Positions 1-7,985 of a DNA stretch of 62,064 nt are shown piece by piece (the stretch's first letter is position 1; every line of letters begins with the position of its first letter). The DNA is from Bacteroidota bacterium. Lineage in GTDB: Bacteria; Bacteroidota; Bacteroidia; Chitinophagales; Chitinophagaceae. The notes under the pieces are model-generated. The model saw nothing but the letters and a program-made list of their open reading frames with translations, was not told where the DNA came from and did not search any database. The DNA is taken from contig JABDEZ010000004.1 of NCBI GenBank assembly GCA_013286835.1, forward strand, positions 1 through 62,064, written 5' to 3'. A program made the translations under genes and the position numbers.

Positions 1-717
1 AACTGTTTTGCCAGGCACGTTAGAGATGAAAAGGTTGTTATATCGTTTCCTGCTTTCAATTGGCTGCTCAACATCGACTTTTTTGAATGCTTCAGTACTG
101 GTGATCTCACCTTTATCGATCTTAGTAAGTAATTCAGGATTATGATCCCCTAGTTTTTTTGCGCTATGTATTGTGCCTTCTGAGACACCGAGGATCGCTG
201 CAGCAATTGGTCTGGTTTTAGTTGTCCCAAACTCTTTTTTCCATTTTTTTCCGGCCTCCGTATTATTCAAATAGTGTTCGAGAAGCTTTACCGTTTTATA
301 GAATGCGCTCTTTGCCTTTCCGTGTTTTATGACGTCTTTGAAACTGATGAACCTGATAACATCATCTTCATTAGCATTTTTCATGACTGTGATCTCCATG
401 ATATCGATCCCAATTTCTTGTGCTCCAAGGACATCCTGAGCATGTGTGATCACAAAACCATCCTCAGTTACTACTGGCATTTCGATATGACCAAACTCGT
501 TATAGAAATCCTTGAACAAGACACTTGGAGATGACACATTCATGGCAACGAGGAATGGATGGATCTTTAGGTTTGCTACCTTTTCCACTCTTCTTTCATA
601 AGTGAATACTTTCTTTTCTGATACTGCTTGCGATGTTATCGTGCTGTTGTTTTCCATGTTTGCTGTTTGATTGTTTTGTGAATTGTTTGCAGATGTTGAT
701 TTGGTTGAGTTTTTCAT
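1..717 (-). CDS. ParB-like N-terminal domain protein, partial (runs off the left edge)
   Basis: The reverse strand is open from an ATG at 717 to position 1 (239 codons, no stop), so the C-terminus is outside the window. The first ~35 residues are a Ser/Asn/Thr-rich disordered tail. Residues ~40-140 read like the ParB/sulfiredoxin fold used by plasmid and island ParB proteins: a statement of preferred positions, then VVTEDGFVITHAQDVLGAQEIG, which resembles the 'dG.HR..Aa..lg' core although the usual Arg is not obvious. Residues ~165-200 (KTRPIAAAILGVSEGTIHSA) look like the helix-turn-helix that follows in ParB. The role is probably partition or regulation for the mobile island; the FtsK-like gene nearby fits this. 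Domain assignment is by eye, so exact function is uncertain. Confidence 0.6.
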   Translation of the reverse strand, partial: MKNSTKSTSANNSQNNQTANMENNSTITSQAVSEKKVFTYERRVEKVANLKIHPFLVAMNVSSPSVLFKDFYNEFGHIEMPVVTEDGFVITHAQDVLGAQEIGIDIMEITVMKNANEDDVIRFISFKDVIKHGKAKSAFYKTVKLLEHYLNNTEAGKKWKKEFGTTKTRPIAAAILGVSEGTIHSAKKLGDHNPELLTKIDKGEITSTEAFKKVDVEQPIESRKRYNNLFISNVPGKTV

Positions 718-847
718 TTTTATGGTTGTTTTGTGGTTGATGACTAATTTTTTGAACTTATTGGGCATGAGTATCCCTGTACGGTTCGGAATTCGTTTTT
801 TGAACCGTTGGTTAAAGCAGTCTTATTAGAGATTATTTGGGGAAGGC

Positions 848-1444
848 CTACGCTATCAGTTCCAGGTGATATGATGGCCTGAATTCAAAAGTGCGCCCAG
901 TCTTCTTGATAAGATTAGAGTTGTTCTTGGTGTTCAAGGCGATCAGAATTGTCCTTGCCTTTGCAGCTTTTTCGCTGACTTTAAGATTTACCATTTTGGG
1001 TGCCCGCAATGGGATAACATTTTGTTCTGGTTCTATCATATCAATTGGTTTTGATTTCTTCTTTTTACGACTAGTAATAACCTCAGTCTTATAATAGACT
1101 ACAATGATCAGCTGGCCAGATTCAGGGGAACCGATTTTTTGAATTTTTGCCTTGAAAAATGCATTATTATATACAGAATAGGCATCGGCAGCTTCAATCT
1201 CTGCGATTTTCTTACCGCACTGCTTTGCCAATTTGCGCTGATAAGTGATTTCATTTTTTGCAGTTGTCTTATTAAAAAATCTCGCAATAACCTTAACTGA
1301 GTTTTTATTAGTAGTCACTGTTTTTGTTTTTTTTGTAAAATTAAAATGTGGTGCTTCGTTTTTGCTTAGATTAGTCTCCTGAGATTTCTTAGCCTTAATT
1401 TGAGGTCTTTTTGAATTCAGTAAGGTTGTTTGCGCAGTAGCCAT
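848..1444 (-). CDS. Lys-rich hypothetical protein of the mobile island
   Basis: A 198-residue protein, strongly basic, with no signal peptide or membrane segment. The first ~50 residues are Lys/Thr/Asn-rich and probably disordered. Residues ~50-130 alternate charged and hydrophobic positions (VKVIARFFNK, GQLIIVVYYKTEV) and may form a small alpha/beta domain. A KKKKSK stretch follows near residue 130. I do not recognise the family. It lies head-to-tail behind the ParB-like gene on the same strand. Its first ~40 codons recur upstream as two decayed tandem copies, so the locus has undergone local duplication. A nucleic-acid-binding role is only an inference from charge. Confidence 0.55.
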   Translation of the reverse strand: MATAQTTLLNSKRPQIKAKKSQETNLSKNEAPHFNFTKKTKTVTTNKNSVKVIARFFNKTTAKNEITYQRKLAKQCGKKIAEIEAADAYSVYNNAFFKAKIQKIGSPESGQLIIVVYYKTEVITSRKKKKSKPIDMIEPEQNVIPLRAPKMVNLKVSEKAAKARTILIALNTKNNSNLIKKTGRTFEFRPSYHLELIA

Positions 1445-1635
1445 GATACTTTTTTTGTAAAACTAAAAGGCTGTGCTTCGTTCTTGCTTAGATTAATCTC
1501 CTGACATTTGTTAGCGTTATTTGAGGCATCTTTGAATTAGTAAGGTTATTTGCGTGGTAGCCATGACGTTTTTTTTTGTAAAACTAAAAAGCTGTGCTTC
1601 GTTCTTACTTAGAGTAATCTCCTCGGATTTTTGTG
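1326..1635. repeat. Tandem ~120-bp imperfect repeat covering a gene start (2.5 copies)
   Basis: Copy 1 (about 1326-1447) holds the 5' end of the 848-1444 gene. Copy 2 (about 1448-1567) and partial copy 3 (about 1568-1635) lie directly upstream. Landmarks recur at ~120-bp spacing: 'tagccatga' at 1438 and 1558, and 'gtgcttcgtt..tgcttaga' in all three. On the reverse strand copy 2 still begins MATTQITLL, then hits a stop after 15 codons; the intact gene begins MATAQTTLL. Upstream copies are therefore decayed duplicates of the gene start, or of a promoter/leader unit. Confidence 0.75.
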
Positions 1636-1785
1636 TATAAACTTTTCAATTGTGTAAACATAATTGGTGAGAACGACTGTAACCGGATAGCTGTTTAACT
1701 TTCAGCGCTTTTTTATTGTCGCTGTTATTGAGAATAATCTTTCTAATAAATCGACTGTATTATATTAGAGGCTTAAATACCTCCC

Positions 1786-2592
1786 ATGAATTCGCAGACC
1801 GCATTGCTTAGAGACTTAGATAGATATAAATGGAATGAAGAATTCTGTTGCCTCAAGTGTGGCAACAGGGAATACATCCCCGGGAAACAACCATATTCAA
1901 GAAGATGCAAGAGTTGCAAATATGATGAGAGCTTGTTTAAGTCAACAGCGTTTGAGGGGATACGGTTTTCTATTGAGAAGGCAATTAATGTATTGGAATA
2001 TATAGTCGAAAATTGCTTTGTTGATCCTGATGCAAAGATCATTCAAATCGGAGGTAAGAAAAAAGGAGACATCGTAGAAGACCTGGAGTTCTTTGAATTT
2101 GAAGAGGAAGCTAAAGAGCCTAAAATGATTTCTATGATGGAATATATCGACATGAGCAGAGAGCGAAAAATCGATGAAGATTTTATCAATCGGCGGCTTA
2201 TGAAAACTTTCGGTCAACACTCGATCAAGGTCAGCAAGATCGCACAGGAGTTTGAGCTTGAGGAAAATACTGTCAATAAGTTATTCGATAGAATAAGCAA
2301 CAGGATCAGACTGGATGATGAACCGGAATCAACTTCACTAAATAGGGTTTTAAGTTATCTGAATTACCACCCTGAAAGAAGATCATTATCTTATCTTTTA
2401 GGAATGATGATGATTCCACTACCAGGTGAGTGGCATTATGGGGAGAAAGAGGTAGGTGCAAATGTCTATCAATTAAGCTTTGTCTTTGACTCGTGGAAGA
2501 TCCATCCTATTGCACCAAAACCTTTTTGTTATGAAGACATTGAAGTTATATATGGCAGCGATAAATGGGCGGAACTGTTTGTCGAGAAATAA
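1786..2592 (+). CDS. Zinc-ribbon protein resembling the N-terminus of IS1595-type transposases
   Basis: A 268-residue protein. The first 50 residues carry a CxxC...CxxC zinc ribbon (CLKCGNREY, then RRCKSCKYD, residues 22-44) followed by a pattern like 'slFkSTaFeg...', as in the N-terminal ribbon of IS1595/ISXO2-type transposases. No DDE catalytic domain follows. Instead residues ~75-180 are acidic and helical with a possible helix-turn-helix (IKVSKIAQEFELEENTVNKL), and the C-terminus is unrecognised. It is therefore better read as a DNA-binding or regulatory protein that uses a transposase-like ribbon than as a working transposase. It stands alone, facing the FtsK-like gene downstream. Confidence 0.6.
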   Translation: MNSQTALLRDLDRYKWNEEFCCLKCGNREYIPGKQPYSRRCKSCKYDESLFKSTAFEGIRFSIEKAINVLEYIVENCFVDPDAKIIQIGGKKKGDIVEDLEFFEFEEEAKEPKMISMMEYIDMSRERKIDEDFINRRLMKTFGQHSIKVSKIAQEFELEENTVNKLFDRISNRIRLDDEPESTSLNRVLSYLNYHPERRSLSYLLGMMMIPLPGEWHYGEKEVGANVYQLSFVFDSWKIHPIAPKPFCYEDIEVIYGSDKWAELFVEK

Positions 2593-2772
2593 CAGACTAT
2601 AAGCAGGGTATTTATTTTAGATAAAATCTTCCCCAATATTCTTTTGGATTTTTTTCATAGTCTAAAGCATTATCTAGCCAACCTCGTGAATATTATCAAC
2701 CACTTTTTTTAGATATCTAATTGAAGCAATTTAAATTAGAAACGGTCACAATTAATTTGCAAATAAAATAAG

Positions 2773-4500
2773 ATGCTTAATTGGTTAAAAAGAAAGTTAT
2801 ATAGCAGCCATCACATCGTGGTAAATAAGCGAATAGTTGAGGAAAACATTCCTTCAATATACGAATCGTATTCGGAAATTAATTCATTTGAATTGTCAGC
2901 TGTAAAACAAGAATTGTCAAACTCTCCGTCATGTGGAGACTCATTAGAAGGTTTACCTACTGATCTAAATACAGAGATACTTCCGCCGACACAAGCAAGC
3001 ACACTAGTCAGAGAAATAACTGACGTGGAACCAGCTCTACCAGATTATATTTATCCCACCGTAAATCTCTTCACGGATGTTGTAAAAAACGTTGTTGACA
3101 CTAGCGAACTGTCGAACGCTAAAGATAAGATACTAAATACTCTCAAAAATTTTGACATTTCTGTAAACAGTATAGCGGCAACAATTGGTCCAACCAATAC
3201 TTTGTTTGAAGTTGTTCCGGCTTCCGGAATACGAATTGCGAAAATATTATGTATAAATGAAGATATTGCGCTTGCCCTAAATGTCCAATATGTCACTATT
3301 GCTCCAATACCTGAAAAAGGGACTGTAGGGATCAGTATCCCAAATAAAAATAGACAGGTTCTATCTATGAAGACCGTGATCGAAACCGAGGCCTTTTGTA
3401 ATAACAGTATGAAGCTTCCAGTGGCCTTCGGAAAGAAATCCGACAATACAGATTTTATATTTGATCTTACAGCATTACCGCATCTTTTAGTGTCAGGTGC
3501 AACCGGCCAGGGAAAGTCATCTGGAATAAACGCTATCATAATGTCGTTGCTCTACAAAAAAAGTCCATCAGAGTTAAAGTTTGTTATGATTGATACAAAG
3601 AAGGTAGAACTGAATAATTATCGTATTCTTGAGAATCACTTCTTAGCTAAGGCACCTGGAGTAAAAGATGCGGTAATAACAGACACTCAAAATGCCATAA
3701 CAACTCTTAATTCCCTATGTATTGAAATGGACAACCGGTATGATCTGCTAAAAAAAGACGGAGTACGAAACATTGCTGAATACAACGATAAATATATAAA
3801 TGGTTCTTTATCTCACAAAAATGGCACTAAGTACTTACCTTTTATAATCGTGGTAATTGATGAATATGCTGACTTGATAAGGAGTGCAGGGGAAGAGATT
3901 GAGCTACCATTGACGCGCCTTGCACAAGGTGCCCGTGCTATCGGAATTCACATAATAATTGCAACTCAACATCCTTCTGCCGAAGTAATAACAAGCGATA
4001 TAAAAGGCAGCTTTCTCGGGCGTATAGCTTTTAAGGTTACTTCCAAGATTAATTCCCGCACAATACTTGGCGTAGAGGGAGCCGAACAGTTAGCGGGAAA
4101 TGGCGACATGCTTATTTCATTCAATAATGAAGTGTTGCGGGTACAAGGTGCATTTGTAACCACGACCGAAATAGAACGAATAGTAAACTTTATTGCACAA
4201 CAACCTGGTTATTCTGTAGCATATGAACTACCTGAATTCAATTGGCGCAATCTTGCAGTAGTTGATTTGGTCAACAGAGATCGGTTATTTAATGATTGTG
4301 CACGCCTTATAGTACACACACAAAATGGGTCAACGTCCAACATGCAACGTCGATTTAATCTTGGATACAATCGTGCAGGTCAAATTATGGATCAATTGGA
4401 AGCTGCTGGTATTGTAGGGCCTCATATCGGAAGTAAGCCAAGAGATATCTATTGCCAAACAGAATCTCAACTTGAGCAAATATTAAAATCATTCAATTAA
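2773..4500 (+). CDS. FtsK/SpoIIIE-like DNA translocase without membrane domain
   Basis: A 575-residue AAA-type DNA pump. Residues ~215-480 are the FtsK core: Walker A GATGQGKSSG (residues 242-251), Walker B IIVVIDEYADL (~355-365), and the conserved RLAQGARAIGIHIIIATQHPS and GNGDML segments. The last ~65 residues match the FtsK gamma winged helix (STSNMQRRFNLGYNRAGQIMD...). The usual N-terminal four-helix membrane region is absent; the first ~200 residues are soluble and acidic. Chromosomal FtsK in Bacteroidota is larger and membrane-anchored, so this is an island-encoded paralogue, possibly for segregation or transfer of the element. It fits the ParB-like gene upstream. The next gene-free stretch starts directly after it. 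Confidence 0.85.
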   Translation: MLNWLKRKLYSSHHIVVNKRIVEENIPSIYESYSEINSFELSAVKQELSNSPSCGDSLEGLPTDLNTEILPPTQASTLVREITDVEPALPDYIYPTVNLFTDVVKNVVDTSELSNAKDKILNTLKNFDISVNSIAATIGPTNTLFEVVPASGIRIAKILCINEDIALALNVQYVTIAPIPEKGTVGISIPNKNRQVLSMKTVIETEAFCNNSMKLPVAFGKKSDNTDFIFDLTALPHLLVSGATGQGKSSGINAIIMSLLYKKSPSELKFVMIDTKKVELNNYRILENHFLAKAPGVKDAVITDTQNAITTLNSLCIEMDNRYDLLKKDGVRNIAEYNDKYINGSLSHKNGTKYLPFIIVVIDEYADLIRSAGEEIELPLTRLAQGARAIGIHIIIATQHPSAEVITSDIKGSFLGRIAFKVTSKINSRTILGVEGAEQLAGNGDMLISFNNEVLRVQGAFVTTTEIERIVNFIAQQPGYSVAYELPEFNWRNLAVVDLVNRDRLFNDCARLIVHTQNGSTSNMQRRFNLGYNRAGQIMDQLEAAGIVGPHIGSKPRDIYCQTESQLEQILKSFN

Positions 4501-4717
4501 CTCTTTCATGTTTTCAAACCTAGCCTTTTATTATGTTCGCGAGGTTTTTGAGATAGAAAGAATCTATACGTTTTGATTTATTGGCTTTATAGAAATCAAC
4601 AGATAACATAACATCTTTTTATGTTTATATAAATTCATTAGGTGTCAATTTTGACTCTCTTTATCTTAGAGATATATAAGGGTATCGTTTGCTGCATTGA
4701 TATTTTGAAAAATAAAA

Positions 4718-4864
4718 ATGCAATATTTAGGCAACTCAGGGTTGACATCTAATAATATCGACAACAATAGCGTTGCTGATATTAAATTTGAGCTAGTTGA
4801 TTGCACCTCTCCGCGCCAGATTCTGCGTCTGGTACCATGCTTCGATCACTTCAAGTACAAGTAA
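4718..4864 (+). CDS. Possible 48-residue small protein
   Basis: An ATG preceded by an A-rich leader (gaaaaataaaa) opens a 48-codon frame ending in TAA, inside an otherwise gene-free 515-bp stretch (4501-5014). The translation has mixed composition with two Cys (LVDCTSP, LVPCFDHFKYK) and no low complexity. No family is recognised. The rest of the stretch shows only an imperfect inverted repeat at 4641-4657. It may be chance, so confidence is low. Confidence 0.3.
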   Translation: MQYLGNSGLTSNNIDNNSVADIKFELVDCTSPRQILRLVPCFDHFKYK

Positions 4865-5014
4865 AATATACGATGTGAATATAAGGTCGTACAAACATGA
4901 TAGCTATTGAAGTGTAGTAATTGTTAGCGTACCATTAGCTAAATATTTCCACACTGTGTACCCTAAGTAGTCCTTTTTCTTGCATCTTCGACATGCATCT
5001 AATTACGAAAGAAG

Positions 5015-5284
5015 ATGTATAAGCACTCTGATACAATACAGCTATGTGGAACTACCTTTTATATGGACTTCAACATGGAACAGTTTCGTGAAGTGAATAA
5101 TAGCTGGAATACGATTCCATTCGATGACCTGGTCTTTAACGGTGACTCCCTGGTTCTATTCTACGATACAATCAACAAGAATGTGTTCGAAGGTCTTGCC
5201 ATTGGGCCACGTGATGACCTGCAGATAATTGAAATACCCATTTACCTTTTCAAGCACGTATCGGGTCAACCTTTAGAGCACTAA
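5015..5284 (+). CDS. Hypothetical small protein (89 aa)
   Basis: An 89-residue soluble protein rich in aromatic and acidic residues, with beta-like segments (DTIQLCGTTFYMDF, DDLQIIEIPIYLFKHV). It has no motif I recognise. It ends 26 bp before the next small gene in the same direction, so the two probably share a transcript ending at the hairpin near 5621-5651. It has the look of a small accessory or anti-restriction-like island protein, but nothing in the sequence proves this. Confidence 0.5.
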   Translation: MYKHSDTIQLCGTTFYMDFNMEQFREVNNSWNTIPFDDLVFNGDSLVLFYDTINKNVFEGLAIGPRDDLQIIEIPIYLFKHVSGQPLEH

Positions 5285-5310
5285 ACTATTAGGATATAAA
5301 CAAACAAGTC

Positions 5311-5583
5311 ATGATACAGAAAATAGAAACGATTGATGACGTGAAGAAATTCTTTACAGAACTTATGAGTGAAAATCTGATCTTCCATCCAGACAACGAT
5401 TTCTGCGACTACATCAACCTGAAAACAAATGAGCCCACATATTCTGTCGAAGAAGCAGAACGTAGAAATGAGTTGGTAAGTGAGTGCTTTATTGTTTGTG
5501 AACGAGATAGCGTGGACTTCTACGAATTGTGTATGAGTCTGTTGCCATTAAACGTCCATAAAGATATCCACAAAGACATATAA
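5311..5583 (+). CDS. Small acidic hypothetical protein, paralogue of the 10717 gene
   Basis: A 90-residue acidic protein starting MIQKIETIDDVKKFF. It is clearly paralogous to the gene at 10717-10989: shared MIQKIET[IV][DE]DV..FF.EL..E...FHPDN, then Y..[DE]E...RNEL...F.VCER..VD.YE. Conserved acidic and aromatic positions suggest a compact helical protein. No catalytic motif is visible. Both copies are followed ~20-30 bp after the stop by the same hairpin terminator, so gene and terminator were duplicated as a unit on either side of the recombinase region. Function unknown. Confidence 0.65.
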   Translation: MIQKIETIDDVKKFFTELMSENLIFHPDNDFCDYINLKTNEPTYSVEEAERRNELVSECFIVCERDSVDFYELCMSLLPLNVHKDIHKDI

Positions 5584-5617
5584 GGTAAATAGCTTTTCAT
5601 ATCTTGCAAGCGGTTTA

Positions 5618-5651
5618 TAGGGGCTGGTCTGATCTCAGGCTGGCTTTTTTA
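5618..5651 (+). terminator. Hairpin terminator, twin of the one at 11022
   Basis: The RNA can fold GGGCUGGUCUG-AUCU-CAGGCUGGCUU (11-bp stem with several G-U pairs) followed by a T run. The copy at 11022-11051 has the same outer stem, but the innermost pair is A-U instead of G-C, a compensatory change that supports a real hairpin. It ends the 5015-5583 transcript. Confidence 0.65.
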
Positions 5652-5727
5652 TTTGTCAAAAATATTGATATAATAAAATAGAACCTTAAGTTTAAACTTG
5701 ATTTGTAGTTGAAATAAAATTTATCGC

Positions 5728-6303
5728 ATGAAAGATATAAATGAATATAAGCTTACGGCTACTGTTACAGTTGGTCAACTACTATCTTGGTTGGCATCGA
5801 AAGATGAGGTTGCAAAAAACGAAATTATAACACTAATTGACCATCGATTTACAAATAGATACATCAAGCATCTTAAACAAATGGACACTGGGTTTCTAAT
5901 GATGGCAATTTCTTGCTTAACGCTTGAAACGCTGGAATCATTTAAACAGGGCAAAAAGAATACCAGGGGAAAAAGCGGTAGAATGTTTGAAGTTTTTTTT
6001 AAAACAGAAATGACGCATTTTCCTGGCTTCGCAGAAATTCATAAAGATTTTTATGAAAATGTGCGTTGTGGTATACTTCATCAAGCCGAAACTACAAATG
6101 CTTGGCGAATTCTACTAAGTGGCCAATTATTAGACACGCCGAACAAAACGATTAATGCGAAGAAATTTGTTGAAGCTTTGGAAAAAAGCATAAAACACTA
6201 CAGAGATAGATTGCAGACAGAAGATTTTACGTCAAACATCTGGAAACACGCAATTGTGAAACTGGAAGACATATGCAATAATTGCAACCTTAAAAATATG
6301 TAA
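5728..6303 (+). CDS. HEPN-like protein, partner of the downstream nuclease
   Basis: A 191-residue, mostly helical soluble protein. Residues 108-122 read FYENVRCGILHQAET, containing R113-x4-H118, the Rx4-6H signature of HEPN ribonuclease domains, in the usual place after a long helix. The flanks (charged helices at ~25-75 and 145-185) fit an all-helical HEPN fold. HEPN proteins commonly act as RNA-cleaving toxins in defence systems. It lies 51 bp upstream of the PUA-like/PD-(D/E)XK gene in the same direction, so co-transcription is likely. HEPN identity is inferred from the motif and composition only. An enzyme-dead, structural HEPN remains possible. Confidence 0.55.
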   Translation: MKDINEYKLTATVTVGQLLSWLASKDEVAKNEIITLIDHRFTNRYIKHLKQMDTGFLMMAISCLTLETLESFKQGKKNTRGKSGRMFEVFFKTEMTHFPGFAEIHKDFYENVRCGILHQAETTNAWRILLSGQLLDTPNKTINAKKFVEALEKSIKHYRDRLQTEDFTSNIWKHAIVKLEDICNNCNLKNM

Positions 6304-6354
6304 TAGTTTACAATTACAACACCTTATTTCAATTGCATTCCAAATAAAACATCT

Positions 6355-7923
6355 ATGGCCATACTGGTTGAAACAGGACAAAAAACATTGGAAGGTTTTT
6401 TAAACAAATGGCCCGTGGAGGCTCTTGAAAAAATGACTATCGAGGAATATGCGGATCTGCAAAATCATAATGCGTACTGCTACTGGTTGGAATTTGGAAG
6501 TAAAGACTTGGGCGAAATAGGAGGAATGCCACTTACAAAATTTGGGCTTTGGAAGTATAAAGCTCGAAAAGATTTCTCAAACACTTTCGACTCTGATAGC
6601 AAATATGCTTGGAACAACAAATTTGGCAAAACCAGCGTACAAGCATTTAACAACATAAAAGCTATTATTATAGAAATCGCACGTGCAGCACAAGAAGGCA
6701 CGTGGGATTATATTGAGACAATTGATTTCCATTCAGTCGCAAAGTGGAAGATTGCTTACTTGTATTCAAACAATCAACTCTTACCTATATATACAAGAGA
6801 AGGCTTATTGAAAATAGCCTATGGATTAGGTGGTCGGTTTTCGGAAGACTCAAAAATCCTGGGCTTACAACAATTCATTTTAAGTAAAAAAAATGCTGAT
6901 CAAAACCTTATTGAATATGCGCGAGATTTATGGAGTCATTATGTTAAAGGCAAACCCTTTCGTAATTATTTTATTATCGGAACGAAATACAAAGATGAAA
7001 ATGGCACGGACACAAAAGATGTGCTGCCTGAAATGTTGACATCAAACTCTGTTGCAATTGGTTTCCTTTATAATAGTGACTTATCTCATCTTGTTAATAA
7101 ATCTAACGATGAAATCGATAATTGGATTGAGCAACATACAGATAATGAAATCAATATTGGTAAGCTGAAATCTTATTTCAGAATTTTTTTAAACTTTAAA
7201 CCAGGTGATATAATTGCTCTCAAGTCACATGGTGCCCACGGTACACTTGAAGTCGTGGCATATGCAGTAGTCGTTGAAAGGCATGGTTTGGTTTATGAAC
7301 ATAGACCTGAAAGACTTGGTCACCACGTTAATATTGAGTTTGTTGAATTGGGAATCAATCGTAAAACAGGACTAAATTATGCCGGAACCGTTCATAAAAT
7401 TGACCCGGATAAACCAGATCATCTTATAAAAATTTTTGGCCCTTTTCTACACGTCGACAATATCGCCCTTGGTGAAGACAATGTTGAAGAAGACGAAACT
7501 TCAAGACCAAAATCAGAAGAAACATATGAGCGGGGTCCCATTGCAACCCGTATGGTTAGACAACTACATAATATTATACAGAATAGTCTATATGCTACAT
7601 TGAAAAAGAAACATCCCAAAGATAAAATTACAATGGAATACAACGGACGAGTTGATATTATGAGAGAATCATCGACAGAACAATGGCTTTACGAGATAAA
7701 ACCCTTTGAAAATGTAATGTATTGTCTTCGTAATGCTATTGGTCAGCTTATAGAGTATTCGTTTAGATTCTCCACGCCCACAAAAAAAACATATTTAGTT
7801 ATTGTTGGTCCTGGGGAGTTAACGGGAGAGGCTGTAAGTTATTTTAACCATTATGAAGAGTATATAAATTTACCGATAAGTTACATGCAACACACAGCGC
7901 CATTACATCAGAGCAATCAATAA
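6355..7923 (+). CDS. Putative modification-sensing restriction nuclease (McrB-N/PUA-like + PD-(D/E)XK)
   Basis: A 522-residue soluble protein with three visible parts. Residues ~1-185 (PVEALEKMTIEEYADL, KFGLWKY, LLPIYTREGLLKIAYGLGG) resemble the N-terminal regions found before McrB-type GTPases. Residues ~235-345 (IGFLYNSDLSHL..., FLNFKPGDIIALKSHG, VAYAVVVERHG) look like an EVE/PUA-type domain that reads modified bases. Residues ~405-515 form a PD-(D/E)XK nuclease: R-V-D434, then Y-E447-I-K449, then GQLIEYSF and a YLVIVGPG strand. There is no GTPase or helicase, so sensing and cutting would be in one polypeptide. Directly preceded by a HEPN-like gene. Modification dependence is inference. Confidence 0.6.
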   Translation: MAILVETGQKTLEGFLNKWPVEALEKMTIEEYADLQNHNAYCYWLEFGSKDLGEIGGMPLTKFGLWKYKARKDFSNTFDSDSKYAWNNKFGKTSVQAFNNIKAIIIEIARAAQEGTWDYIETIDFHSVAKWKIAYLYSNNQLLPIYTREGLLKIAYGLGGRFSEDSKILGLQQFILSKKNADQNLIEYARDLWSHYVKGKPFRNYFIIGTKYKDENGTDTKDVLPEMLTSNSVAIGFLYNSDLSHLVNKSNDEIDNWIEQHTDNEINIGKLKSYFRIFLNFKPGDIIALKSHGAHGTLEVVAYAVVVERHGLVYEHRPERLGHHVNIEFVELGINRKTGLNYAGTVHKIDPDKPDHLIKIFGPFLHVDNIALGEDNVEEDETSRPKSEETYERGPIATRMVRQLHNIIQNSLYATLKKKHPKDKITMEYNGRVDIMRESSTEQWLYEIKPFENVMYCLRNAIGQLIEYSFRFSTPTKKTYLVIVGPGELTGEAVSYFNHYEEYINLPISYMQHTAPLHQSNQ

Positions 7924-7985
7924 CAAAACGAAATTTTTTACGTGATGATGATTGATGTTTTAACTAATTTATACACATTGTAATA

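Noticed and set aside
891-1094. 67-codon plus-strand hydrophobic frame
   Set aside because: Antisense to the Lys-rich protein gene; hydrophobicity is the mirror of Lys/Asn codons.
4641-4657. GTGTCAATTTTGACTC as a member of the TGTCAATATTGACA palindrome family
   Set aside because: Arms and centre differ; the resemblance is partial and could be chance in AT-rich DNA.
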